Assembly: GCF_001723285.1 (NCBI RefSeq) | Contig: NZ_LPWG01000011.1 | Location: 124,001-188,000 of the forward strand | DNA length: 64,000 nucleotides | Origin: Methyloceanibacter methanicus | GTDB lineage: Bacteria; Pseudomonadota; Alphaproteobacteria; Rhizobiales; Methyloligellaceae | Direction: 5' to 3' | Part shown: piece by piece, positions 15,201-24,274 of the stretch | Numbering within the stretch: position 1 is the stretch's first letter | How the letters are laid out: the number at the start of each line of letters is the position of its first letter | Position numbers and translations under genes: made by a program | The notes under the pieces: generated by a model | Databases searched by the model: none | Told to the model about the DNA's origin: nothing | Seen by the model: only the letters and a program-made list of their open reading frames with translations

Positions 15201-16796
15201 ATGCGATACCGCACGAAGCTTCTGATCGCCGCTTGTCTGTTGCTGGCCATGTCATTGTCGGCGGCGGCATTTTCGTATTGGGGTGTGGCACAATCGCATC
15301 GCTATTTGATCCGCTCTCGAATCGCGCATGAACAGCTCGAACGGCAACTCCAACTTTCGCGGCACAGCCAGCAGCTCTTCAAGGCCTGGACCGATACGCT
15401 CCTCACCGGGCTGTCCGACCGGCCCCTGGGCGAGGCCTACCTGAAGAAGGTCATCGAGTCGGACATGTCGGCCCTCGAGGAGCTGTCGCGCCGGGAACTC
15501 GCCATTGTGGGCCCCGAGGAGCGCAAGGCCGAGATGGCCGAAGTCCACCGGCTGGCGGCCATCCGGAAAGAGTACCAGATCGTGCTGGATCAGCTGGCGG
15601 AGGTGGACCAGCTCAGAAGCCGTGGGCGCCCGGACATCGCCTGGCAGAATCTCGTCGAGCTCCTCAGGGGCGGGCTCGATCGAGAACTCAACGAACTCAT
15701 CGAGGTTGCCGTCGCCGACGAGACGGCCGAGGTTCTGCGGATCGATGCGGCGGCAACGCAGCTCCTGACCCGGCTGGAGCGCATCAGCACCATCCATGCC
15801 GCCCTCGCCGTCCTGATCACGCTCGGCCTTGCGATTGTGCTGATCCGGGGCCTGCGTGCGCCCCTGGCCGCGCTCCTGCACGGGACGCGCAAGCTTGCGG
15901 AGGGCGATCTGTCCTACCGCATCGCCGTTTCCGGCAAGGACGAGTTCGCCGAGCTCGCCAGGAGCTTCAACAACATGGCCGGAGACCTCCAGGACCACCA
16001 AAAGGCACTCCAGGACGCGCGCGACAATCTGGAATCCATCGTGGAGGAGCGGACCGAGGAATTGCGCCAGGCGAACGAGTCCTTGCGGAAAATCGACGAG
16101 ACACGGCGCGCCTTCTTTGCCGATATCAGCCACGAATTGCGCACCCCGCTCACCGTCATTCGCGGCGAAGGCGAGATCGCGCTGCGGGGCCGCAACAAGC
16201 GCGTCGCCGAGTACAAGCATTCGATCGAGCGCGTCGTGGAGCAGGCCAAACACCTGTCCGTATTGGTGGGCGACCTCCTCTTCATCGCCCGGCAAGGCGC
16301 CGGCGCAGCCAAGCTCAAGATCCGGCCCGTGGACCTCACGCAACTGGTCGGAAGCGTTGTGGGCGACGCCAAGATCATGGCCATGAACAAGGATGTCGGC
16401 GTTGCGTTTGCGGAGGACACCCCGCACCAGACGATCGACGGTGATCCGGCGCGCCTGCGGCAACTCCTCCTCATCCTCCTCGACAATGCCGTCCGCTACT
16501 CCCGCGCCGGGGGACAGGTCAATGTCGGCCTGTCGCGCCGGAATGGGACCGTCACGATCGAGATCGCCGATACGGGCGTTGGAATTCCACAAGAGGACTT
16601 GGAAAACGTCTTCGAGCGCTTTCGAAGAGCAGGCAACGCCGCCGAGGTCAACGACGAGGGCTTGGGCCTCGGCCTCCCGGTCGCCAAGGCAATCGTGGAA
16701 GCACATCACGGGAAAATTGAGTTACAAAGTAAGGCCGGGGAAGGAACGACCGTTCTGGTAAGCGTGCCGGAACAAGCCGAGGGGAGCCAAGCGTGA
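15201..16796 (+). CDS. Membrane sensor histidine kinase (HAMP, HisKA, HATPase)
   Basis: It autophosphorylates on His and donates to the response regulator encoded next. Order: TM1 (about residues 5-27), periplasmic helical region (30-190), TM2 (about 196-215), HAMP (215-268), coiled coil (268-300), HisKA with the H box F-A-D-I-S-H-E-L-R-T-P-L near residue 310, then N and G boxes (L-L-I-L-L-D-N-A-V-R-Y near 423, A-D-T-G-V-G-I-P near 455, G-L-G-L-G-L-P-V near 490). The length is 531. The stop overlaps the regulator's start (GTGA), so they are co-translated. The mostly helical periplasmic part does not reveal the signal. Confidence 0.93.
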   Translation: MRYRTKLLIAACLLLAMSLSAAAFSYWGVAQSHRYLIRSRIAHEQLERQLQLSRHSQQLFKAWTDTLLTGLSDRPLGEAYLKKVIESDMSALEELSRRELAIVGPEERKAEMAEVHRLAAIRKEYQIVLDQLAEVDQLRSRGRPDIAWQNLVELLRGGLDRELNELIEVAVADETAEVLRIDAAATQLLTRLERISTIHAALAVLITLGLAIVLIRGLRAPLAALLHGTRKLAEGDLSYRIAVSGKDEFAELARSFNNMAGDLQDHQKALQDARDNLESIVEERTEELRQANESLRKIDETRRAFFADISHELRTPLTVIRGEGEIALRGRNKRVAEYKHSIERVVEQAKHLSVLVGDLLFIARQGAGAAKLKIRPVDLTQLVGSVVGDAKIMAMNKDVGVAFAEDTPHQTIDGDPARLRQLLLILLDNAVRYSRAGGQVNVGLSRRNGTVTIEIADTGVGIPQEDLENVFERFRRAGNAAEVNDEGLGLGLPVAKAIVEAHHGKIELQSKAGEGTTVLVSVPEQAEGSQA

Positions 16797-17473
16797 ACGT
16801 ACTCTTGGTGGAAGACGAGCCGCGCGTCGCCGACTTCATCGATCGCGGCCTGCGCGCCGAGAGCCACGGGGTCACCGTGGCGCAGAACGGCGGCGACGGC
16901 ATCGATCTTGCGAAGACCGGCGATTTCGACGTGATCATTCTCGATCTCATGCTCCCGGACATGCACGGCTACGACGTGTGCCAGCGCCTCCGCCAAAGCG
17001 GACAGCACACGCCGATCCTGATGCTGACCGCCATGGACGCCGTCGAGGACAAGATCAAAGGCATCAAGATCGGTGCCGACGACTACCTGACCAAGCCATT
17101 CGATTTCGACGAGCTGCTGGTTCGGATCGAGGCATTGGTGCGGCGCTCGCGCAACTTCACGCAGCGGTCGAATGTCCTGACCGTGGGCGACCTGGAGCTC
17201 GACCGCGAACTGCTGGAAGTGACGCGCGGCGGCGAGCCGATCAAACTCACCGCGAAGGAGCTTGCCATCCTGGAGCTGTTGATGAGCTCGCCGGGCCGGG
17301 TCTTTTCGCGGACGCGCATCCTCAACCAGGTTTGGGGGTACAGCGAGGACCCGCTGACCAATGTCGTGGATGTCTATATCGCCCGCCTGCGGCGCAAGAT
17401 CGATACCAAGGAGCGGGAGCCGCTGATCGAGACGGTGCGCGGCCACGGCTACCGCTTGAAGGCGTCGGCCTGA
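16793..17473 (+). CDS. OmpR-family response regulator
   Basis: 226 residues: a receiver domain with acidic pocket E-D-E-P and phospho-acceptor Asp51 in V-I-I-L-D-L-M-L-P, conserved T (M-L-T-A) and K (L-T-K-P-F), then a winged-helix Trans_reg_C domain ending in the usual R-G-H-G-Y-R-L-K. The start is GTG at 16793, inside the kinase stop. It is the cognate regulator of the kinase before it. The nearest likely targets are the ABC transporter genes that follow after 295 bases, but no operator could be assigned. Confidence 0.93.
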   Translation: MNVLLVEDEPRVADFIDRGLRAESHGVTVAQNGGDGIDLAKTGDFDVIILDLMLPDMHGYDVCQRLRQSGQHTPILMLTAMDAVEDKIKGIKIGADDYLTKPFDFDELLVRIEALVRRSRNFTQRSNVLTVGDLELDRELLEVTRGGEPIKLTAKELAILELLMSSPGRVFSRTRILNQVWGYSEDPLTNVVDVYIARLRRKIDTKEREPLIETVRGHGYRLKASA

Positions 17474-17768
17474 TGGGAACTGGCGGCCATAGATCCCGCG
17501 CAGCACCGCCCTGAGCCCCTAATGGCAATCTTTTCAAGAAAAATGGCAATTTGGCTGGAACCCTTGGCCGCATCCCAATGGAAACTTGCGAAGCGCAGCG
17601 CATCTTGTAGATTATGCCTCGCCACTCGCCGACGACGCGCCATAACGATTTCAGGCCTTACCAGCAGGTCACGGCCTTGCGCACCTGTCCGCGACTGTTG
17701 CCTCGCGTGCGCAACGCCTGCCCTACATCTCAAGAACCTGAAGCAGAATGACACTTGGAGGAGCCCCG

Positions 17769-18758
17769 TTGCGCACACGCCTGCTAGCCTTATTGTGCCT
17801 CGCCTTGGTGAGCTGCATTCCCGCCCGCGCGGACGACACCACGCCGATCAAGATCGGCGTGCTCAAGTTCGGCACGGTGAGCTGGGTCATGGATACGATT
17901 CAGGAAAACGGCTTCGATAAAGCCGAAGGGATCGCGCTCGATATCGTTCCCCTGGCCAGCACGCAAGCGACCGCCGTCGGGCTTCAGGGCAGATCGCTGG
18001 ACCTCGTGGTGACCGATTGGCTTTGGGTCTCGCGGGAACGCTCCAGCGGAGCCGACTTCACCTTCGTTCCCTTCTCGACGGCGTTGGGCGCGATCATGGT
18101 TCCCCCGGATTCGCCCATCAAGACGCTGGCCGATCTCAAGGGCAAGACCCTGGGTGTCGCCGGCGGCCCGCTCGACAAGAGCTGGCTCCTGATCGTCGCC
18201 TATGCCTTGCGCACGGCGAATATCGATCTTCGGACCGAGACCACCCAGGAATTCGGGGCGCCGCCCCTGCTGGCCGCACGGGCCAAGCAAGGTCAGATCG
18301 ACGCCGTGTTGAATTTCTGGCCCTATGCCGCGCGACTTGAGGCCGTCGGATTCACGCAGCTCATCGGCCTTGAAGATGTCGTCCGGGAGCTTGGCGCCAA
18401 AGGCGAAGTCGCCATGCTCGGCTATGTCTTCAACGCCGATTGGGCGGAGCAGAACCCGAAAGCAATCGACGGCTTCGTCCGCGCCGCGGCCAAGGCCAAC
18501 GAACTGCTGGCAACCTCCGACGCGGAATGGGACCGTCTGAAGCCCGTGATGAGTGCGAACGATCCGAACTTCAACGACGCGACGTTCGAGGCCCTGCGGC
18601 GCCGGTTCCGCGAAGGCATTCCCGAACGCCAGATCACCTCGGAAGAGGCGGACGCGAAGATTCTGTACCAGTTCCTGCGCGAACTCGGTGGGACCAAGCT
18701 GGTGGGCGCGGGCACTGAACTCGCGCCCGGGACCTTCTGGCACGGGTCCGCGCAGTGA
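17769..18758 (+). CDS. ABC transporter periplasmic binding protein (SsuA/NMT1-like)
   Basis: This would capture a small molecule in the periplasm for the permease and ATPase that follow. An N-terminal signal peptide (L-L-A-L-L-C-L-A-L-V-S-C) precedes a type-2 periplasmic binding fold: K-I-G-V-L-K-F-G-T near residue 31, the hinge L-K-G-K-T-L-G-V-A-G-G near 120, and a C-terminal helical part. I choose the TTG at 17769 because GGAGGA lies six bases upstream; an in-frame ATG at 17748 has no such site. Sulfonate, nitrate and pyrimidine-precursor binders share this fold. Proximity to thi genes hints at a thiamine precursor, but the two-component system next door argues for something sensed outside. 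The substrate is open. Confidence 0.82.
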   Translation: MRTRLLALLCLALVSCIPARADDTTPIKIGVLKFGTVSWVMDTIQENGFDKAEGIALDIVPLASTQATAVGLQGRSLDLVVTDWLWVSRERSSGADFTFVPFSTALGAIMVPPDSPIKTLADLKGKTLGVAGGPLDKSWLLIVAYALRTANIDLRTETTQEFGAPPLLAARAKQGQIDAVLNFWPYAARLEAVGFTQLIGLEDVVRELGAKGEVAMLGYVFNADWAEQNPKAIDGFVRAAAKANELLATSDAEWDRLKPVMSANDPNFNDATFEALRRRFREGIPERQITSEEADAKILYQFLRELGGTKLVGAGTELAPGTFWHGSAQ

Positions 18759-19554
18759 CCACGGTGGAGGCACGGGCGAGGGCGCGCCAGCAAGTTGCTT
18801 GGTACATGCGTGGACCCTGGGTCTCGATCCTGTCCGTGGTCCTCTTTTTGGCCGTCTGGTTCCTCGCGGCGTATTTCGCCCAGAGCCGGTTGTTGCCGGG
18901 GCCCGTCGAGGTCGTGAACTATGTCATCGAGGAGTCGCTCCACGGCAACCTCATCTTTCAGCTTGGCATCACGCTTTGGCGCGTTCTCGCGGCCTTCGTC
19001 GTAGCATGGTCATCGGCAGTGCCTTCGGCCTGCTGATGGGACAATTGCCCGCCGTGAACCGCATTCTCGATCCCTGGCTGATCGTGCTGCTCAATCTACC
19101 GGCGCTCGTGATCATTATTCTGGCCTATGTCTGGTTCGGCCTGAACGAGGCCGCCGCGATCGGCGCAGTCGCGCTGAACAAAATCCCCAACGTCATCGTG
19201 ACACTGCGCGAGGGCGCGAGGGCGCTCGATCCCGGGCTCGACGAAATGGCGCGGGCCTACCGCCTGACGCCTTGGAGCAAGTTCCGGAACGTCACCCTGC
19301 CGCAGCTTCAGCCCTATTTCGCCACGGCCTCCCGTACGGGTCTCTCCCTCATCTGGAAAATCGTTCTCGTGGTCGAGCTCCTCGGCCGCCCGAACGGCGT
19401 GGGCTTCGAGCTTCACTTGAACTTTCAGCTTTTCAACGTGACGGCCATTCTCGGCTATACGCTGGCCTTCGTGGCCGTCATGCTCGCGATCGAATATCTA
19501 CTGGTACAGCCAATTGAAAGATACACGACACGCTGGCGAAACAAGCCGGTTTAA
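18755..19554 (+). pseudogene. ABC transporter permease (SsuC/TauC type), one frameshift
   Basis: The N-terminal part (TM1 W-V-S-I-L-S-V-V-L-F-L-A-V-W-F-L, then a strand of the core domain) is in the frame starting with GTG at 18755. The remaining TMs and the EAA loop (E-M-A-R-A-Y-R-L-T-P-W-S-K-F near residue 165) are one base away. One base is missing around 19001-19006 (G-T-A-G-C-A-T). With it, the protein is 266 residues with about six TMs, as expected for BPD_transp_1 permeases. The start overlaps the binding-protein stop by four bases. It forms the channel for the ATPase encoded next. Confidence 0.82.
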
Positions 19555-20266
19555 GATTCGCATCGAGGAAAAGACCCATGTCGGGGCTGACGGCTCGCAT
19601 CTGACGGCGATTCGAGACCTTTCGCTCGACCTGCAACCGGAAAGCATGACGGTGCTGATGGGACCGTCCGGCTGCGGCAAAACCACGTTGCTTCGCGTCG
19701 TGGCGGGTCTCGACGAGGACTACATCGGCGAAATCGACATGCCGCCCCATGCGCGGCTCGGCTTCATGTTCCAGGAGCCACGCCTGCTGCCCTGGCGGAC
19801 GGTCCGGCAGAATATCGAACTGGTTGCGGCACCGGGATTTACCGAATCCGACCTCCAGAACCTGGCCGAGGCCGTCGGCGTCGCCGACATGCTGACTCGC
19901 TATCCCCAGGAGCTCTCGCTGGGTCTGGCGCGCCGTGCGGCCCTGGCCCGTGCCTTCTCGACCGAACCGGACCTGCTCCTCCTGGACGAGCCGTTCGTGT
20001 CGCTCGACGAACGAACCGCCGACCGGCTCCGGCGCCTGTTGCTCGAGGTCTGGTCCGCGCGGCCCACGACAGCGGTGATGGTTACACACAATCCGCGGGA
20101 AGCGCTCCAGCTGGCCGATCAGCTCGTAATGATGGCTCCACGCCCCACCCACGTCCTCGCCGTGGAAACGATCGACGTGCCGCAAGCCGAACGCACGGCC
20201 GCGATGATCGAGTCCCTCCATGCAGATCTCGCCCGGCGCTTTCCGGTGAACTTCGCGGGCATGTGA
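19514..20266 (+). CDS. ABC transporter ATPase (SsuB/TauB type), atypical signature
   Basis: The ATP-hydrolysing subunit of the importer. Walker A is G-P-S-G-C-G-K-T-T near residue 51, the Q loop is near 87, and Walker B is L-L-L-L-D-E-P near 155, followed by a V-T-H switch near 190. The ABC signature reads L-S-L-G-L-A-R-R-A-A-L-A-R-A instead of L-S-G-G-(Q/M); Gly-2 and the final residue are altered. The start is a TTG at 19514, 41 bases inside the permease gene, with no better codon downstream before conserved sequence. 250 residues. It converges on the PedC-like gene 16 bases later. Confidence 0.85.
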   Translation: MKDTRHAGETSRFKIRIEEKTHVGADGSHLTAIRDLSLDLQPESMTVLMGPSGCGKTTLLRVVAGLDEDYIGEIDMPPHARLGFMFQEPRLLPWRTVRQNIELVAAPGFTESDLQNLAEAVGVADMLTRYPQELSLGLARRAALARAFSTEPDLLLLDEPFVSLDERTADRLRRLLLEVWSARPTTAVMVTHNPREALQLADQLVMMAPRPTHVLAVETIDVPQAERTAAMIESLHADLARRFPVNFAGM

Positions 20267-20282
20267 GGATGCGCGGGTCGGC

Positions 20283-21098
20283 CTAGCCTCCGGCCGGCCC
20301 CATCGCCTTGCGCTGCTGAATGCCGCGGGACGGATCATAGGCCCACACCGACAAAGCCAGAAAGACCGCCGTACAGCCGGCCACGACGGCGAGCGCCTCC
20401 CAGTTCATCTTCTGATAGAAGGCGAACCGGATCAGCTCCACCGCCCAGGTGAAGGGGTTGTAGAAGCAGATCTCGTAGAGGATCCAGCTGCCCTCGCGCA
20501 TCTTCCACAAGGGGTAGAGCGCCGAGGAGGCAAAGAACATCGGGAAGATCACGAAGTTCATGATGCCGGCGAAATTCTCGAGCTGCTTGATCGTCGAGGA
20601 CAGCAGCATGCCCAGCGCACCGAACATCATGCCGGTGAGGATCAGGGCCGGCAGCGCGGCCACATAGCCCCAAGGGGGCAACTCCACGCCGCACAGATAT
20701 GCCACGAACAGGAACGTGTAGACCTGGAACAGCGAAACCAGGACCCCGGCGAACAGGCGCGCAACGAGCAGGAACCAGCGCGGCAACGGCGTCGTCAGCA
20801 GAACCCGCATCGACCCCATTTCGCGGTCGTACACCATCGAGAGCGAACTCTGCATGCCGTTGAACAGTTGGATCATCGCCAGCAGGCCGGGCGTGATGTA
20901 CACGTCATACGTAATGTAGGTCTCGTAGGGCGGGATGATCGAGATGCCCAGCGCCGCCCGGAAACCCGCCGCGAAAATGATCAGCCAGATCAGAGGACGG
21001 ACGAGCGCCGCAAGAAACCGCTCCCGCTGCTGCAAAAACCGCAACAGCTCGCGCCAAACGATCCCGCGAAAGGCGCGGACATAATGCAAGAATGTCAT
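20283..21098 (-). CDS. ABC-2 type permease, PedC-like (PQQ-linked alcohol oxidation family)
   Basis: 271 residues with six predicted membrane segments (ABC2_membrane fold). The periplasmic loop I-P-P-Y-E-T-Y-I-T-Y-D-V-Y-I-T-P-G-L and the block M-V-Y-D-R-E-M-G-S-M-R-V-L-L-T-T-P-L-P are characteristic of the permeases found with PQQ-dependent alcohol dehydrogenase systems (PedC family). Its role there is thought to be transport, possibly tolerance to alcohols or products, but no substrate is proven. The start at 21098 overlaps the ATPase stop by four bases, so the two form one operon transcribed leftward. Confidence 0.8.
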   Translation of the reverse strand: MTFLHYVRAFRGIVWRELLRFLQQRERFLAALVRPLIWLIIFAAGFRAALGISIIPPYETYITYDVYITPGLLAMIQLFNGMQSSLSMVYDREMGSMRVLLTTPLPRWFLLVARLFAGVLVSLFQVYTFLFVAYLCGVELPPWGYVAALPALILTGMMFGALGMLLSSTIKQLENFAGIMNFVIFPMFFASSALYPLWKMREGSWILYEICFYNPFTWAVELIRFAFYQKMNWEALAVVAGCTAVFLALSVWAYDPSRGIQQRKAMGPAGG

Positions 21099-21880
21099 GC
21101 GGCAACTTCCTCGACCCGGTCCCCGGTGAGACGCCGGAACGCCTCCGCCAAACTGTCGGACCCCGTCTCTTTTTCGATCCCCGCGACATCGCCGCGCGCC
21201 ACCACCCGCCCCTTGTCGATGACCACCAGGGCATCCTTGCTCTCGACCTCGTCGAACAGATGCGTCGCCCACAGGACGCCGATATTGTCGGCAACTGCCA
21301 AGTCGTGGATGTGGCGCACGATGGCCTCGCGTGTCGGATCGTCGAGACCGATCGTCGGCTCATCCAGAAGAAGCAGCTTCGGGCTGTGCAGCAAGGCGCG
21401 CGCGATCTCCACCCGGCGCCGGTGACCTCCGTTCAACGCGCGCACCTTCTCGCCGATGCGTTCCTGCATGTCGAGCGAGGTCAGCGCCTTCTCCATGCGC
21501 TCATCGGCGTCGCGCCGGGCCAAACCGCGGAGCGCCGCGAAATAGCGGAGGTTCTGCCGCACCGACAGGTCGAGATCGAGAGTGGGTTGCTGGAACACGA
21601 CCCCCAAGGGCCCCAGCACCTTGAAGCCCCAGTCGCTCGCCGCACGGCCGTCGATCTCGATGCGCCCCGACGGCGCATCGAACAAGCGCGTGATCAGCGA
21701 GAACAGCGTGGTCTTGCCCGCGCCGTTCGGACCAAGAAGGGCCGTTACCCGTCCCGGGTAGACATCGAAGCTCACGTCGTCCAGCGCCCGTTTGTCCCCA
21801 TACCAATAGGACACGTTCTGAACCGATAAGACCGGCTGCGGCGTTCTAGGATCTCCGGCTGCTGTGTCGTCCATAGTCAT
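21095..21880 (-). CDS. ABC transporter ATPase of the PQQ-associated exporter family
   Basis: Partner of the PedC-like permease. Walker A is G-P-N-G-A-G-K-T-T near residue 48, the Q loop is V-V-F-Q-Q-P-T-L-D near 90, the signature is L-N-G-G-H-R-R-R-V-E-I-A-R-A near 138, and Walker B is L-L-L-L-D-E-P-T-I-G-L-D near 161. The L-N-G-G-H-R-R-R-V-E signature is characteristic of this PQQ-linked subfamily. I choose the ATG at 21880 because GAGGGGAC lies just upstream; the ORF is open much farther 5' through low-complexity sequence that is not protein-like. 261 residues. The upstream leader carries a G-rich tract. Confidence 0.85.
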   Translation of the reverse strand: MTMDDTAAGDPRTPQPVLSVQNVSYWYGDKRALDDVSFDVYPGRVTALLGPNGAGKTTLFSLITRLFDAPSGRIEIDGRAASDWGFKVLGPLGVVFQQPTLDLDLSVRQNLRYFAALRGLARRDADERMEKALTSLDMQERIGEKVRALNGGHRRRVEIARALLHSPKLLLLDEPTIGLDDPTREAIVRHIHDLAVADNIGVLWATHLFDEVESKDALVVIDKGRVVARGDVAGIEKETGSDSLAEAFRRLTGDRVEEVAA

Positions 21881-22061
21881 CCGTCCCCTCGGGACTCTCG
21901 CGGCCCTTGTCCGGGCTTCGTGCGTCATGCGTTTCCTCGCCTCAGGAATAGCCGGTGGCTTCCGCTTGCACAAGCACCCGGCCCGGTACGGATGCCGGCA
22001 CGGGCTTCGCCGGGAGGCGTCGCTTCGGGGCTTTGCGGTCAAGTCCCAGGGGGGCTGTGCT

Positions 22062-22094
22062 GGGCGGTATTGGGCGGTTTGGGGCTGGGCGGGG
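22062..22094 (+). other. Potential G-quadruplex tract
   Basis: Runs of three or more G at 22062, 22072, 22081, 22087 and 22091 are separated by loops of 7, 6, 2 and 1 bases, satisfying the usual G3+ quadruplex rule on the + strand. It lies in the 5' region of the leftward ABC ATPase gene, between that gene and the porin terminator. A functional role is inference. Confidence 0.5.
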
Positions 22095-22119
22095 ACGCGC
22101 GGGAGGGGGTGACGCGGGC

Positions 22120-22149
22120 AAAAAAGAAGCCGCCCCGAAGGGCGGCTTC
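22120..22149 (-). terminator. Strong intrinsic terminator of the porin gene
   Basis: Read leftward, a perfect 10-bp stem GAAGCCGCCC/GGGCGGCTTC with a four-base loop is followed directly by six T. It begins 26 bases after the porin stop. Confidence 0.93.
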
Positions 22150-22175
22150 CGCAATCTGTCGTCCGGGCCCGTGGC

Positions 22176-23645
22176 CTAGAAGAAGATGATGCCACCAAGC
22201 TGGAACAGGTTCCAGTCTTCGAAGCTCTGGTTCACGTTCCGGCGCTGGTTGACTGAGTTCACACCGGCGAAGTCAAGGTCGATCCCCTGGTTCTGCCAGC
22301 GGGCGAACACATGCATGGCCGCCGCGTCGATCTCCTGCACAACGCCAAGACCCCAGCGCTCGACTTCCGAGCCCGTCACGAACAGCGTGTTGGCTGCATT
22401 GGCGCCGCAGAAGTTACCCGTCCGCGTGCCCGCAACGTTACCCATCGTGGCGCACTGGTCGACGCCCCAGATCGAGCCGTACATGTCGTTGTACTGACCG
22501 TACTCGCCGTAGAAGATCGTCGCACCAAGCGGGTTCCACGTCCGCTTCACGAACGGCTTCAAGTACCAGGTGTTCGTGTCCGGGATGTTCCCAGCCTGCT
22601 CGTGCTGATACAGACCGTAGATACCAAGACCGGACGGTGCGTGCATCAGCGTCGCGCCAACCTGATGAAGCGAACCGCTGTCGTTACCCGTGTTCGGGTT
22701 CACAGCCGTCGCCATCGCCGTCTCCTGCCACGTGTAGGAGTAGGCCGCCGACACTTTGAAGTCGCCCCAGTCGTTGTTGTAGAACAGGGCGATATCCCAG
22801 AACGCCGCATTCGGCGTCGTCGTGAACGCGGGACCCGTCAGGTCGTTCTTGCCGTACGAGGTCTCGAACCGGAAACCGCCAAACGTCGGCGAGTCGTACC
22901 GGATCGCGTCGTTCGCAGCGCCAAAGCAGTCCGCGCCGATACCCGCAGCACCAGCCGCAAGACCCGAGCACTGGATGAAGCTGGCCCACGTGATCGCGTT
23001 CAGACCCGTATAGGTCCCCCGGCCGCCTTCCGGACGCAGGAAGAAGCTCGCGCCCTCGAAGAACACCGCATTCGACTCGATCACCGTACCGGAAATATCC
23101 GCAAGAACCGCGGCATTGTCCGATGCCGGGCTCAGCTGACCGATATTGATCGCGCCGTAATCGTCGCTCTTGATGTAGCCGTAAGAGTACAGCGTCGAGA
23201 TCGAACCGAACGTGCCGGCGTTCTCGTTCACCTGGTTCGAGGCCGCGCCCGTGCCCGCAACACCAAACTGCGAACCCATCGTGTTCACCGTGATGTTGTA
23301 GCCAGCAGACCACCCCGGCGCGATCGTCGCAGAACCCGTGATCGCAAACCGGCTCCCAAGGTCGTAGCTCTTGTCGCCAACGTAGAACGAGCTCAGATCG
23401 CCGTCGTCCCACCAGTTCATCGCCTTGATGACCCAGCCCGAGATCGTCAGCGAAACCTTCTTGTTCCCCTTGCTCGCCGTCGTCGCCTCAAGCTCCGCTA
23501 CGCGCTCTTCCAAATCCGCGCAGCAATTGCCCCCATAACCTTGCGCACTCACCGGGCTCGCGCTCAGAGCATAAACCCCAAGTCCAAGCGCAGCCGCAAT
23601 GGCAATGCGGCTGGATGTTCTTGTCAGTCCCCCAAACATCTCCAT
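22176..23645 (-). CDS. Outer-membrane porin, Rhizobiales Porin_2 family
   Basis: A general diffusion porin of the outer membrane. It has a signal peptide (cleavage near S-P-V-S-A-Q), then a short coiled region with two cysteines and D-L-E-E-R-V-A-E-L-E, then the family block V-S-L-T-I-S-G-W-V. Many amphipathic strands follow, ending in aromatic F-F. 489 residues. The ATG at 23645 follows GGGAAGG at five bases; an ATG two codons later is possible. The Cys pair just after the signal peptide is common in these porins. It has its own promoter region and a very strong terminator, consistent with an abundant single-gene transcript. Confidence 0.88.
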   Translation of the reverse strand: MEMFGGLTRTSSRIAIAAALGLGVYALSASPVSAQGYGGNCCADLEERVAELEATTASKGNKKVSLTISGWVIKAMNWWDDGDLSSFYVGDKSYDLGSRFAITGSATIAPGWSAGYNITVNTMGSQFGVAGTGAASNQVNENAGTFGSISTLYSYGYIKSDDYGAINIGQLSPASDNAAVLADISGTVIESNAVFFEGASFFLRPEGGRGTYTGLNAITWASFIQCSGLAAGAAGIGADCFGAANDAIRYDSPTFGGFRFETSYGKNDLTGPAFTTTPNAAFWDIALFYNNDWGDFKVSAAYSYTWQETAMATAVNPNTGNDSGSLHQVGATLMHAPSGLGIYGLYQHEQAGNIPDTNTWYLKPFVKRTWNPLGATIFYGEYGQYNDMYGSIWGVDQCATMGNVAGTRTGNFCGANAANTLFVTGSEVERWGLGVVQEIDAAAMHVFARWQNQGIDLDFAGVNSVNQRRNVNQSFEDWNLFQLGGIIFF

Positions 23646-24274
23646 GTCCACCTTCCCTGCCAAATTGACTAATCCAAAAACTCTCGTTCCGTGACGCTTA
23701 AGCGCTATGCTGACGGTGCTTGGCCGAAAAATACCGGCAAAATCCGCCAACCAAGAGTTCTAATCTCTGCTTATACGCGATACGCCTGGAAGGTAAATTG
23801 CTAACAAAGCGGGCGAGCCCCTTTTCGCCGCGGTTGTGACATTTAGGTCACGAGAGGCCGGGCTGCTTTCGAGCGGCATTGTGGCCCTTCAGAATCCAAG
23901 TTAATGGCTTATAATCAATAGAGTAGTGGATTTGCCGCAAAGGCGGCCCGCGAGTCTCCGGACGGCCCAAATCGGGGTCGACGCCGGACACTGGCGCGCG
24001 GTTGTGCACAATTCGTATCCAATTCCGGATGCATTTCGATGCAGGCCGGACGCAACTGGTTGAGTCAATCCGTTACGCCTCAGAAGTTGTGAAATTTCAG
24101 GTCGCGAGCGGCCGCGGCTTGGGCTAGGAGTGGAGGTTCGGGCCACGTCCCCGAAGCCGCTCGGGTCGGTATTGCGTCTCAATCCAATCGGAATCAGGGC
24201 CTTGGTCCAAACCAACGGATCCGGTCGGTGGAAGACGACAGGGCAAGCGACCGCAGGACAGGACAAGACAGGGC
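23646..24274. other. Divergent promoter region between porin and receiver (629 bp)
   Basis: It contains an inverted repeat GTGAC-ATTTAG-GTCAC at 23836-23851, about 190 bases upstream of the porin start, which could be a regulator site. The stretch 23870-23940 is AT-richer. I found no tRNA or other RNA gene and no ORF with coding character. Confidence 0.55.

Noticed and set aside
21881-22175. N-terminal extension of the leftward ABC ATPase (frame open to 22198)
   Set aside because: The extension is Pro/Arg-rich and non-family-like and overlaps the porin terminator; the ATG at 21880 has a good ribosome site.
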